From: an uncultured Lachnospiraceae bacterium
GTDB taxonomy: Bacteria; Bacillota; Clostridia; Lachnospirales; Lachnospiraceae
Assembly: GCA_900554925.1 (NCBI GenBank)
Contig: USJG01000029.1
Location: forward strand, 1-18,027
Length of the DNA: 18,027 nt
Direction of reading: 5' to 3'
In this document: positions 1 to 7,067 of the stretch, piece after piece
Layout of the letters: each line of letters starts with the position of its first letter
How positions within the stretch are numbered: the first letter of the stretch is position 1
Made by a program: the position numbers and the translations under genes
The notes under the pieces: generated by a model
The model's input: the letters and a program-made list of their open reading frames with translations, nothing else
The model's database searches: none
Told to the model about the DNA's origin: nothing

Positions 1-1
1 T

Positions 2-487
2 GAATTTTATCAGTACTGGAGAAATGTAGCTGACGCCGATGTGCTTAAGTGTCTGCGCATGCTTACGTTCCTTCCCCTTGAACAGATCGACGAGATGGAT
101 AAATGGGAGGGAAGCCAGTTAAATCAGGCAAAGGAGATCCTGGCATTTGAACTTACCCAACTGGTTCACGGGCAGGAGGAGGCAGTAAGAGCCCAGGAAA
201 GCGCAAGAGCGCTTTTTAGCGCAGGTGTTGCGGCGGATATGCCTACCACGGAGCTTACGGAAGAAGACTTTACGGAAGGGCTCATTGATATGATTTCCGT
301 ATTGTGCAAGTCCGGGCTGGTGGGAAGCCGTTCCGAGGGAAGGCGTGCCATTGAGCAGGGCGGAGTATCCCTTGGAAATGAAAAGGTAACTGATGTAAAG
401 GCAGTATTTGGAAAGGATACCTTTGCAGGCGAAGGCATTGTGGTTAAGAGAGGGAAGAAGAATTTCCGCAAGGTACTGTTAAAGTGA
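2..487 (+). CDS. tyrS: Tyrosine--tRNA ligase, C-terminal part (5' truncated by window edge)
   Basis: This is the last 161 residues of a class I tyrosyl-tRNA synthetase, the cytoplasmic enzyme that charges tRNA-Tyr. The open frame has no start in the window and runs back to base 2, so the gene begins upstream. The visible part starts in the linker after the catalytic core (EFYQYWRNVADADVLKCLRM). The helical stretch TFLPLEQIDEMDKWEG...LNQAKEILAFELTQLVHG is typical of bacterial TyrS. The C-terminal S4 RNA-binding domain follows, with GLVGSRSEGRRAIEQGGVSL and the ending KRGKKNFRKVLLK. The HIGH and KMSKS motifs lie outside the window, so activity cannot be judged. The stop TGA (485-487) overlaps the GTG start of the next gene. 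Family assignment is firm. Confidence 0.95.
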   Translation, partial: EFYQYWRNVADADVLKCLRMLTFLPLEQIDEMDKWEGSQLNQAKEILAFELTQLVHGQEEAVRAQESARALFSAGVAADMPTTELTEEDFTEGLIDMISVLCKSGLVGSRSEGRRAIEQGGVSLGNEKVTDVKAVFGKDTFAGEGIVVKRGKKNFRKVLLK

Positions 488-978
488 TACTGGAAAATGG
501 AGATGTACTTTATTATCTGGGGGAAAAGAGGGTGCTGACCGTAATAAGGGAACAGCGTACCAGAGCAAAAATCAAGTCCGTAATGGACAGGATTCTCATG
601 TGGATTCCCTATGAGGCAGATTACAAGTACAAGCGGGAACAACTGGAAAAATGGTACCGGAAGGAAGCATTGGCGGTTATCAGCGAAAAGGCCTTAGAAT
701 ATGCCAAGGCCCTTTCCGTTCATTTTGAAAGTATTCGGATCAAAGACCAAAGGAGCAGATGGGGAAGCTGCAGCAGCAAAGGGAATTTGAATTTTAACTG
801 GCGGATCGTTATGGCGCCGGAGCCAGTGTGCGATTATGTGATCATTCACGAATTATGTCATCTGGTATTTATGGATCATTCCATAAATTTCTGGAATCTG
901 GTAAAAAGCATTTGCCCGGAGTATCAGCAGTACAAAAAATGGCTGAAAGAAAATGGAAAGCGGCTTTATCCTTTTTAA
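484..978 (+). CDS. Short YgjP-type (DUF45/WLM-like) zinc metallopeptidase
   Basis: A 164-residue protein of the YgjP/DUF45 family, related to SprT/M48-type zinc peptidases. The family signature is intact: RWGSCSSKGNLNFNWRIVMAP, then the zinc motif VIIHELCHLVFMDHSINFW (HExxH plus a third His eight residues later), then the family-like ending PEYQQYKKWLKENGKRLYP. Family members are usually about 220-240 residues. This one starts near the 'YLG' strand and lacks roughly the first 60 residues of the beta-rich N-terminus. The start used is GTG at 484, overlapping the tyrS stop as GTGA, with AAGG 10 nt upstream, so translational coupling is likely. An ATG at 598 is the only other obvious start and would cut into the conserved helices. 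It could be a natural short form or a 5'-eroded gene. The physiological substrate of YgjP proteins is unknown. Confidence 0.8.
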   Translation: MILENGDVLYYLGEKRVLTVIREQRTRAKIKSVMDRILMWIPYEADYKYKREQLEKWYRKEALAVISEKALEYAKALSVHFESIRIKDQRSRWGSCSSKGNLNFNWRIVMAPEPVCDYVIIHELCHLVFMDHSINFWNLVKSICPEYQQYKKWLKENGKRLYPF

Positions 979-994
979 TTTAAAAGTAAAACAG

Positions 995-1023
995 TAATAA
1001 AATAAAACCCCTTCACATACATT
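995..1023 (+). promoter_or_regulatory. Predicted sigma-E promoter of spoIVA
   Basis: CATACATT at 1016-1023 fits the mother-cell sigma-E -10 consensus (CATACAnT) perfectly. After a 14-nt spacer, TAATAAA at 995-1001 fits the -35 consensus KMATATT in its KMATA core. Transcription would start near 1029-1031, 20 nt before the spoIVA ATG. SpoIVA is a known sigma-E-dependent protein in Bacillus subtilis, which supports the assignment. This is a prediction from motif match only. Confidence 0.65.
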
Positions 1024-1043
1024 TAACTAAGTATGGAAGGGGT
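1007..1043 (+). terminator. Hairpin spanning the spoIVA promoter -10 and ribosome binding site
   Basis: The 5' arm 1007-1020 (ACCCCTTCACATAC) pairs with the 3' arm 1031-1043 (GTATGGAAGGGGT) in 13 base pairs with one bulged A (1015) and a 10-nt loop. The 3' arm contains the spoIVA Shine-Dalgarno GGAAGGGG (1035-1042). The T-rich tail is weak (TAATTTT), so the hairpin may terminate tyrS/ygjP transcription, hide the spoIVA ribosome binding site in read-through mRNA, or both. Confidence 0.7.
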
Positions 1044-1049
1044 AATTTT

Positions 1050-2537
1050 ATGGACTTGAATATCAAAAAAGAGTATGACTTATACAAAGACATCCAGTTA
1101 AGGTGCGGCGGAGAAATTTACATAGGTGTTGTGGGACCGGTAAGAACCGGTAAATCCACTTTTATTAAGCGATTTATGGACTTGATGGTCCTGCCCAATA
1201 TGACGGAATCCTATGAAAAGGAGCGGGCAAAGGATGAACTGCCCCAAAGTGCCGGAGGAAAAACCATTACAACCACAGAACCCAAATTCATTCCAAAGGA
1301 AGCGGCAAAGTTAAGCTTTGGAGAGGGGATCGAAGCCAGAGTAAGACTGATAGACTGTGTGGGATATATGGTAGATGGCGCCAGTGGACACATGGAAAAT
1401 GAAATGGAGCGAATGGTAAAAACCCCCTGGTCTGCCGAGGAAATTCCTTTTACGCAGGCGGCAGAAACAGGAACCAGAAAAGTGATTAACGATCATTCTA
1501 CCATTGGTATCGTAATTACCTGTGATGGAAGCTTTGGCGATATTCCCAGAGAAAATTATTTAGCAGCAGAGGAGCGTACGATAAAGGAACTTAAAAAACT
1601 GAAAAAGCCTTTTGTGGTACTGCTTAATTCGGCAAAACCATACAGCGATGAAACGCTGCGGATGGCAGATGAGATCGCAGCAAAATATGAAGTGTCTGTG
1701 ATGCCTGTAAACTGCGAGCAGCTTAAGAAAGAGGATATTAATCATATACTTGAAAATGTACTTTATGAATTTCCTATTACCATGATCGAATTTTATATGC
1801 CCAAATGGGTGGAAATGCTGCCGCCCAATCATAATATGAAAGTGGATCTGATTGGCAGAGTAAAGGAAATCATGAAGCAGTATAACTGCATCCGTGATGT
1901 GAAAAGTAAACCTGTTACCCTGGAAGGGCCTTTTATTAAAAAATGTAAAATGGACAGTATTGATATGGCAGACGGCTGTATTAAAGTATGGCTGGACGTG
2001 GATGATGCCTATTATTACGAAATGCTCAGTGAGATGGTAGGAGAAAATATTGAAAATGAATACCACCTGCTGTCCGTATTGAAAGAAATGTCAAAAATGA
2101 AAAAGGAATATGTGAAAGTCCTGCACGCGATTGACTCGGTCAGACAAAAAGGATATGGCGTGGTAACACCGGAGCGAAGCGAAATCAGGCTTGATAAACC
2201 CGAAGTAATCAGACATGGAAACAAATTCGGGGTAAAAATCAGAGCTGAGAGCCCAAGTATTCATATGATTCGCGCCAATATCGAAACAGAAATTTCGCCT
2301 ATTGTAGGATCTGAGGAACAGGCCCAGGATCTGATCCGCTTTATTACAGATTCCAGCCAAAGCGAGGCAGGTATCTGGGAAACCAATATTTTCGGCAAAT
2401 CGGTAGAACAGCTTGTAAATGATGGCATTATCAGTAAGCTTACTATGATTGGAGAGGAGAGCCAGCTAAAACTTCAGGAAACCATGCAGAAGATCGTGAA
2501 TGATTCAAGTGGCGGCATGGTCTGCATTATCATATGA
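1050..2537 (+). CDS. spoIVA: Stage IV sporulation protein A, spore coat basement-layer ATPase
   Basis: A 495-residue SpoIVA, close to the 492 of the B. subtilis protein. In known systems it binds the outer forespore membrane in the mother cell, polymerises after ATP hydrolysis and forms the platform for the coat, and it is also needed for cortex formation. The N-terminal TRAFAC-type ATPase domain carries Walker A GPVRTGKST (residues 29-37). Further on are a Walker B-like RLIDCVGYMVDGA stretch and the conserved STIGIVITCDGSFGDIPRENY and PFVVLLNSAKP segments. The C-terminus ends in small and hydrophobic residues (SSGGMVCIII), as expected for the membrane-targeting tail region. The ATG at 1050 follows GGAAGGGG by 7 nt. 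It is monocistronic between a hairpin and a terminator. Assignment is secure. Confidence 0.97.
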   Translation: MDLNIKKEYDLYKDIQLRCGGEIYIGVVGPVRTGKSTFIKRFMDLMVLPNMTESYEKERAKDELPQSAGGKTITTTEPKFIPKEAAKLSFGEGIEARVRLIDCVGYMVDGASGHMENEMERMVKTPWSAEEIPFTQAAETGTRKVINDHSTIGIVITCDGSFGDIPRENYLAAEERTIKELKKLKKPFVVLLNSAKPYSDETLRMADEIAAKYEVSVMPVNCEQLKKEDINHILENVLYEFPITMIEFYMPKWVEMLPPNHNMKVDLIGRVKEIMKQYNCIRDVKSKPVTLEGPFIKKCKMDSIDMADGCIKVWLDVDDAYYYEMLSEMVGENIENEYHLLSVLKEMSKMKKEYVKVLHAIDSVRQKGYGVVTPERSEIRLDKPEVIRHGNKFGVKIRAESPSIHMIRANIETEISPIVGSEEQAQDLIRFITDSSQSEAGIWETNIFGKSVEQLVNDGIISKLTMIGEESQLKLQETMQKIVNDSSGGMVCIII

Positions 2538-2546
2538 TCCTTCAGG

Positions 2547-2592
2547 CAGGAAATGCTCCTGACAAATTGTGTTACGGGCATTTCCTGTTTTT
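2547..2592 (+). terminator. Rho-independent terminator after spoIVA
   Basis: CAGGAAATGC (2547-2556) pairs perfectly with GCATTTCCTG (2578-2587), and five T residues follow (2588-2592). The loop is long (21 nt), which makes it weaker than a compact hairpin. It lies directly downstream of the spoIVA stop. Confidence 0.75.
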
Positions 2593-2594
2593 GA

Positions 2595-2623
2595 TTGCAG
2601 GCAATTGGTTTCTATGGTACTAT
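2595..2623 (+). promoter_or_regulatory. Candidate sigma-A promoter for the punA-led gene run
   Basis: TTGCAG (2595-2600) and TACTAT (2618-2623) are separated by 17 nt. A TGG sits directly before the -10, giving an extended -10 (TGGTACTAT). It lies immediately behind the spoIVA terminator and 32 nt upstream of the punA start. The motif match is moderate. Confidence 0.5.
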
Positions 2624-2655
2624 AAATCAAAGCAAAAAATAAGGGGGCTTTTCAG

Positions 2656-3477
2656 ATGAATCAAATATACGAAAAAGTAGTGAAATGTTATGACAGTATC
2701 AGGGACAAGCTGCCGTTTAAGCCTAAGGTGGCGCTGGTGCTGGGCTCAGGTCTCGGCAATTATGCAGATACAATGGACGTGAAAGCGGAGATCGCATACA
2801 GTGAAATTCAGAATTTTCCGGTTTCCACTGTACCAGGCCATGAGGGAAAGTTTATTTTTGGATATGTAAAGGAGGTGCCGGTGGTATGCATGAAGGGACG
2901 TGTTCATTATTATGAAGGTTATCCCATCACAGACGTAGTGCTTCCTACCCGGCTTATGAAGATGATGGGGGCTGAAATTCTGTTTCTGACTAACGCCTCC
3001 GGCGGTATTAATCCAGCTTTTATGGCGGGAAGCTTTATGCTGATAAAGGATCACATCTCCTGTTTTGCACCCAACCCTCTGATTGGGGAAAACAGCGATG
3101 AACTGGGATGCAGATTTCCAGATATGAGCAAAGTATACAGTCCTAGGCTTCAGGAAATTATCAAAAAGAAAGCAGAAGAATGCAATATCCCTTTAAATGA
3201 AGGGGTTTATGTGCAGCTTACAGGACCATCTTTTGAATCTCCTGCTGAAATCCGTATGCTTCGCGCACTGGGAGCAGATGCAGTGGGGATGAGCACTGTG
3301 GTAGAGGCAATTGCTGCAAATCATATGGGAATGGAGATATGCGGTATTTCCTGCGTGGCAAATCTGGCTGCGGGCATGACGGATCAGCCTTTGACCCATG
3401 AGGAAGTCCAGGAGGCGTCTAATAAGGCAGCACCTTTATTCCGTCAGTTGATCACAGAATCCATTGCTGCTTTCTGA
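2656..3477 (+). CDS. punA: Purine nucleoside phosphorylase (trimeric PNP-I family)
   Basis: A 273-residue purine nucleoside phosphorylase of the inosine/guanosine type. It cleaves purine (deoxy)nucleosides with phosphate to the base and (deoxy)ribose-1-phosphate in cytoplasmic salvage. The phosphate-site glycine loop VLGSGLGNYAD is at residues 28-38. GHEGKF (61-66) and KGRVHYYEGY (80-89) follow, then FLTNASGGINP (110-120). The base-binding pieces GPSFESPAEIR (E194) and CVANLAAGM (N236) match the family. The AAGGGGG ribosome binding site lies about 9 nt before the ATG. It is the first gene of a run with cdd and mtaD, which deaminate nucleosides whose products PNP could split. Length and motifs are complete. 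Substrate range (inosine/guanosine versus adenosine) is inferred from subfamily only. Confidence 0.95.
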   Translation: MNQIYEKVVKCYDSIRDKLPFKPKVALVLGSGLGNYADTMDVKAEIAYSEIQNFPVSTVPGHEGKFIFGYVKEVPVVCMKGRVHYYEGYPITDVVLPTRLMKMMGAEILFLTNASGGINPAFMAGSFMLIKDHISCFAPNPLIGENSDELGCRFPDMSKVYSPRLQEIIKKKAEECNIPLNEGVYVQLTGPSFESPAEIRMLRALGADAVGMSTVVEAIAANHMGMEICGISCVANLAAGMTDQPLTHEEVQEASNKAAPLFRQLITESIAAF

Positions 3478-3504
3478 CAGCACAGGTAAAGGAGAAAGGT
3501 TTAA

Positions 3505-3960
3505 ATGGAAGCAGACATTAAAAAAATAATAGAAGAAGAAAATATACCGGTACGGGAATTGATTTATTCTGCCGCAGAAGCAAGAAAAAAGGCATATGCG
3601 CCCTATTCTGAATATATGGTAGGAGCTGCGGTGCTCACAAACGAACTTAGGATTTATACGGGCTGTAACATAGAAAATGCTTCTTACACGCCATCCATCT
3701 GCGCTGAGCGGACTGCCTTAAGCAAGGCAGTCAGCGAGGGATGGCGCAAAGTAAAGGCCATTGCTGTAGTTGGCAGTCCCAAAGGAGATGTAATAAGTCA
3801 ATATGCATTCCCCTGCGGCGTGTGCAGGCAGGCTCTTCGGGAATTTGCTGATGCAGAGCGATTCCTGGTAATTGTGGCAAAAAGCGACACTGATTATAAA
3901 GTATACAGACTAAATGAGCTGCTTCCGGAAAGCTTTGGACCGGAAAATCTTAGCAACTGA
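3505..3960 (+). CDS. cdd: Cytidine deaminase
   Basis: A 151-residue small tetrameric-type cytidine deaminase, converting cytidine and deoxycytidine to uridine and deoxyuridine. The substrate segment YAPYSEYMVGAAV is followed by CNIENASYTPSICAERTAL, with zinc ligand C66 and catalytic E68. The other two zinc ligands are in PCGVCRQAL (C104 and C107). The fold ends with LNELLPESFGPENL, as usual for Cdd. AGGAGAAAGG lies upstream of the ATG, 27 nt after the punA stop, and mtaD follows 11 nt after the cdd stop, so an operon is very likely. The N-terminus carries about 15 extra residues (MEADIKKIIEEENIP) compared with minimal Cdd proteins. Nothing suggests loss of function. Confidence 0.95.
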   Translation: MEADIKKIIEEENIPVRELIYSAAEARKKAYAPYSEYMVGAAVLTNELRIYTGCNIENASYTPSICAERTALSKAVSEGWRKVKAIAVVGSPKGDVISQYAFPCGVCRQALREFADAERFLVIVAKSDTDYKVYRLNELLPESFGPENLSN

Positions 3961-3971
3961 GAGGATTTTAT

Positions 3972-5282
3972 ATGAATATCAGACTATATAATGCCAGAAT
4001 CCTCACTATGAAGGATAATGAGGAGATTTTTGAAGGGGAAATCTGGATTCAAAATGACCGTATCCTGTATGTAGGGGATGGGAGTGACACACAGCAAATT
4101 TATCAGAAAAAACCGGAAACCTGCATCCTGTGGGATAAGGAGCTTGACTGCAAAGGCAATCTGCTGATGCCCGGATTGAAAGATGCCCATACTCATTCGG
4201 GAATGACTCTGCTTCGCTCTTACGCAGATGATCTGCCGCTTAATGAATGGCTGAATCATAAAATCTTTCCCGTGGAAGCTAAAATGAGCAAAGAAGATAT
4301 ATACCATTTAACGAAGCTGGCAATATTAGAATATCTGACCAGCGGCATTACAGCAGCTTTTGATATGTATCTGACCCCGGAGTCTGTGGCAGACGCATTT
4401 GAAGATATGGGAATGCGCTGCGTCCAGACAGGAGCGGTAAATAATTTCAGCCAATCTCCTGAAATGGTTGAAGAGATGTATCTTAAGCTGAATAAGAAAA
4501 GTAATCTCCAGTCGTACATACTGGGATTTCACGCAGAATATACCTGTTCACGGGAGCTGCTTGAAAGCATTGCCAGACTGGCTCATAAGTATAAAGCGCC
4601 GGTTTTTACCCATCTTGCAGAGACAGAAGGTGAAGTTGCCGGCTGTAAGGAGCGCTATGGCATGACGCCCCTTAAGTTTCTTGATTCCATTGGAATGTTT
4701 GATTACGGCGGAGGCGGATACCACTGTGTTCACATGACAGAAGAGGATATTGCAATCATGAAGGCGAAAGGTCTCTTTGCAGTGACCAACCCCGGTTCAA
4801 ACACGAAGCTTGCCAGCGGGATAGCGCCTGTCAGTGATTTCCTGAAAGCTGGGGTCAGGGTGGCAATCGGTACGGACGGGCCGGCAAGCAATAACTGTCT
4901 GGATATGTTCAGAGAGATGTTTCTGGTGACGGGGCTTGCCAAACTGAAAGAAAAGGATGCTTCCGCGGTTCCGGCCATGGAGGTGCTTAAGATGGCAACT
5001 GTAAATGGCGCCTGTGCAATGGGACTTACGGATGCGGATATTCTTGCAGAGGGAAAACTTGCGGATATTATTATGATCGATTTAAACCAGCCTAATATGC
5101 AGCCCCTTAATAACATTTCCAAAAATCTGGTGTACAGCGGAAGCAAACAGAATGTGATCATGACGATGGTGGGTGGAAGGATTCTTTATGAGAGAGGAGA
5201 ATTTTTCCTTCATGACAGACCGGAGGATATTTACCAAAAAGCCAGCAGCATTAAAATGCGTATTATGGGAAATCATTTTTAA
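3972..5282 (+). CDS. mtaD: Amidohydrolase, probable SAH/5'-methylthioadenosine (adenosine) deaminase
   Basis: A 436-residue metal-dependent amidohydrolase of the MtaD/TrzN-type deaminase group, which hydrolytically removes the 6-amino group of adenosine-like nucleosides such as S-adenosylhomocysteine and methylthioadenosine. Metal ligands are visible: DAHTH (H73, H75), FTHLAETEGEV (H214, with E217), YHCVHM (H251/H254) and GTDGPAS (D302). The segment GMTLLRSYADDLPLNEWLNHKIFP closely follows MtaD proteins, as does NPGSNTKLASGIAPV. It directly follows cdd and shares the run with PNP, so the deaminated nucleoside could be phosphorolysed by the neighbour. Start: ATG at 3972 with GAGGAT just upstream. 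The exact substrate (SAH, MTA, adenosine or a related nucleoside) cannot be fixed from sequence. Confidence 0.88.
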   Translation: MNIRLYNARILTMKDNEEIFEGEIWIQNDRILYVGDGSDTQQIYQKKPETCILWDKELDCKGNLLMPGLKDAHTHSGMTLLRSYADDLPLNEWLNHKIFPVEAKMSKEDIYHLTKLAILEYLTSGITAAFDMYLTPESVADAFEDMGMRCVQTGAVNNFSQSPEMVEEMYLKLNKKSNLQSYILGFHAEYTCSRELLESIARLAHKYKAPVFTHLAETEGEVAGCKERYGMTPLKFLDSIGMFDYGGGGYHCVHMTEEDIAIMKAKGLFAVTNPGSNTKLASGIAPVSDFLKAGVRVAIGTDGPASNNCLDMFREMFLVTGLAKLKEKDASAVPAMEVLKMATVNGACAMGLTDADILAEGKLADIIMIDLNQPNMQPLNNISKNLVYSGSKQNVIMTMVGGRILYERGEFFLHDRPEDIYQKASSIKMRIMGNHF

Positions 5283-5357
5283 CAAAAGTATAGTAAAACA
5301 TATGAAAGGATGATAAAATTACTTACGGATCAAGAGGGTCTATCAAGGAGGGTTAAC

Positions 5358-7064
5358 ATGGAAAAGAAAAAAAGAGTATCAGTTTTTAATTCTATAAAAA
5401 CAAGAATAGTATTAGTAGTTGTATTGGCTGTTCTGGCAACCGCTGCTTTGTGTATGTGGACAGTAATTCCTTTTGTGAACGAGAGCCAGACAGAATTGAT
5501 CCAGAATTATATGAAGGATCTGGTTGCTATTACTGGCAAAGACCTTGACAGGGAAATTGAATTAATAGGTCTTGAGGCTGTTTTGACCACAGAGGAATTG
5601 AGTATTGCTGTGGGAGATACCAGTGTAGAAGGGATGGAAACCAGCTATACCTATGTTGTCGATGCGGAGGGGACTATGTTATATCACCCCACTGCGGAAA
5701 AAATCGGACAACCTGTTGAAAATGATGTGGTAAAGCAGCTTTTAGATGAAGTTTCAAAGGGAAACAGACCAGAGACAAGTGTGATTACATATGAATTTAA
5801 TGGGGTGATCAAGTATGCCTCCTATTACATTGGGGAAAATATGGAATATATTGTGGTCATAACTGCTGATGAGGAGGAGGCCCTGGCAGGAAATGCACAG
5901 ATTTTATCAAGAAGTATTTACAGTGCCGTTCTTATTTTGGTATTGTGCTCTGTAATCGGACTTGTTATTGCAATCCGAATTGTAAAACCTATTGAAAGAA
6001 TTACTGCAATTATCGCACAACTTGCTGACTTAAATTTTTCAGAGAATAAATGGCAGGCATATGTCAATAAGAGAAAAGATGAAACAGGTATTATGGGACG
6101 TGCTATTGATACTCTGCGCAAAGAGCTTACCAATGTGACAAAAAAGATTACTGATTACAGCGGCAATCTTTATGATGCGTCCAATACCATGAGCAGCAGT
6201 GCCCAGGAGGTTTCCTCATCGGTGGAGCAGGTAGAAAAGGCGATTTCTGAAATTGCGCAGGGGGCAACCTCACAGGCACAGGAAACCCAGACTGCTACAG
6301 AAAACGTTATTCTGATGGGCAATATGATTGAAGATACCACAACTGAGGTAGAAAACTTAAGAGCAAACGCCCGCTCCATGCGTGATGCGGGAAATAAGGC
6401 CATTGACATATTAGAGGAACTGAATCATATTAATCAGCAGACCAAAGATGCAATTCAGGTCATCTATGAACAAACCAATACCACAAACGTATCTGCTATG
6501 AAGATCAAGGAAGCTACGGATATGATCAGTGACATTGCGGAGGAGACAAATTTATTATCCTTAAATGCATCCATTGAAGCTGCAAGAGCCGGTGAGCAGG
6601 GCAGAGGTTTTGCTGTCGTTGCGGCACAGATTCAGAAGCTGGCGGAACAGTCCAATGAATCGGCAAGACAAATTGATGAGATCATTAATCTGCTGATTGC
6701 TGATTCAGAAAAATCTGTGGAAACCATGGAGGATGTAAAGGCAGTTATTGAAAAACAAAATGAAAATGTGATCAATACAGAAAATGCATTTCGTGATGTT
6801 AAGGATGGCATAGATAAATCCATTGAAGGAATACGCACCATTGCAGTCAGAACAGAGAAGCTGGATGAAGCAAGGATTAAAGTAGTGGATGTGGTGCAGA
6901 ACTTAACTGCAATTGCGGAAGAAAACGCCGCAAGTACAGAAGAAACCTCCGCATCTGCGGCTGAAGTGAGCTCGATCGTGGAAAGCATAGCAGAAAATGC
7001 AAAACAGCTCAATACAATTGCCAGTGAATTAGAAGAAAGCATTAGAATTTTTGTGATGGAGTAG
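5358..7064 (+). CDS. Methyl-accepting chemotaxis protein with periplasmic-type Cache-like sensor
   Basis: A 568-residue chemoreceptor. A short basic N-terminus leads to TM1 (about residues 17-39). An extracytoplasmic domain (about 40-183) follows, with the Cache-like stretch YTYVVDAEGTMLYHPTAEKIGQPV and YASYYIGENMEYIVVITA. TM2 is at about 186-208, then a HAMP domain beginning VKPIERI and a long coiled-coil signalling domain. The CheA/CheW-contacting hairpin tip is intact (EETNLLSLNASIEAARAGEQGRGFAVVA). The start chosen is ATG 5358, which has a perfect AAGGAGG seven nt upstream. The in-frame ATG at 5310 has no comparable site. There is no C-terminal CheR-docking pentapeptide. It sits 75 nt after mtaD and 3 nt before the MutS-like gene. 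The ligand is unknown; a nucleoside or purine is a guess from context only. Confidence 0.93.
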   Translation: MEKKKRVSVFNSIKTRIVLVVVLAVLATAALCMWTVIPFVNESQTELIQNYMKDLVAITGKDLDREIELIGLEAVLTTEELSIAVGDTSVEGMETSYTYVVDAEGTMLYHPTAEKIGQPVENDVVKQLLDEVSKGNRPETSVITYEFNGVIKYASYYIGENMEYIVVITADEEEALAGNAQILSRSIYSAVLILVLCSVIGLVIAIRIVKPIERITAIIAQLADLNFSENKWQAYVNKRKDETGIMGRAIDTLRKELTNVTKKITDYSGNLYDASNTMSSSAQEVSSSVEQVEKAISEIAQGATSQAQETQTATENVILMGNMIEDTTTEVENLRANARSMRDAGNKAIDILEELNHINQQTKDAIQVIYEQTNTTNVSAMKIKEATDMISDIAEETNLLSLNASIEAARAGEQGRGFAVVAAQIQKLAEQSNESARQIDEIINLLIADSEKSVETMEDVKAVIEKQNENVINTENAFRDVKDGIDKSIEGIRTIAVRTEKLDEARIKVVDVVQNLTAIAEENAASTEETSASAAEVSSIVESIAENAKQLNTIASELEESIRIFVME

Positions 7065-7067
7065 TTT

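Noticed and set aside
166..642. A 158-codon minus-strand frame opposite tyrS and the metallopeptidase gene
   Set aside because: Both plus-strand genes are clearly conserved, so this is a shadow frame.
5294..5316. A sigma-D-like motif pair (TAAA ... GATGATAA) before the chemoreceptor gene
   Set aside because: The spacing is only 11 nt against the 15-16 expected, and the -10 match is partial.
5310..5357. Upstream in-frame start for the chemoreceptor
   Set aside because: The ATG at 5358 has a near-perfect AAGGAGG at correct spacing, while 5310 has none and would add 16 atypical residues.
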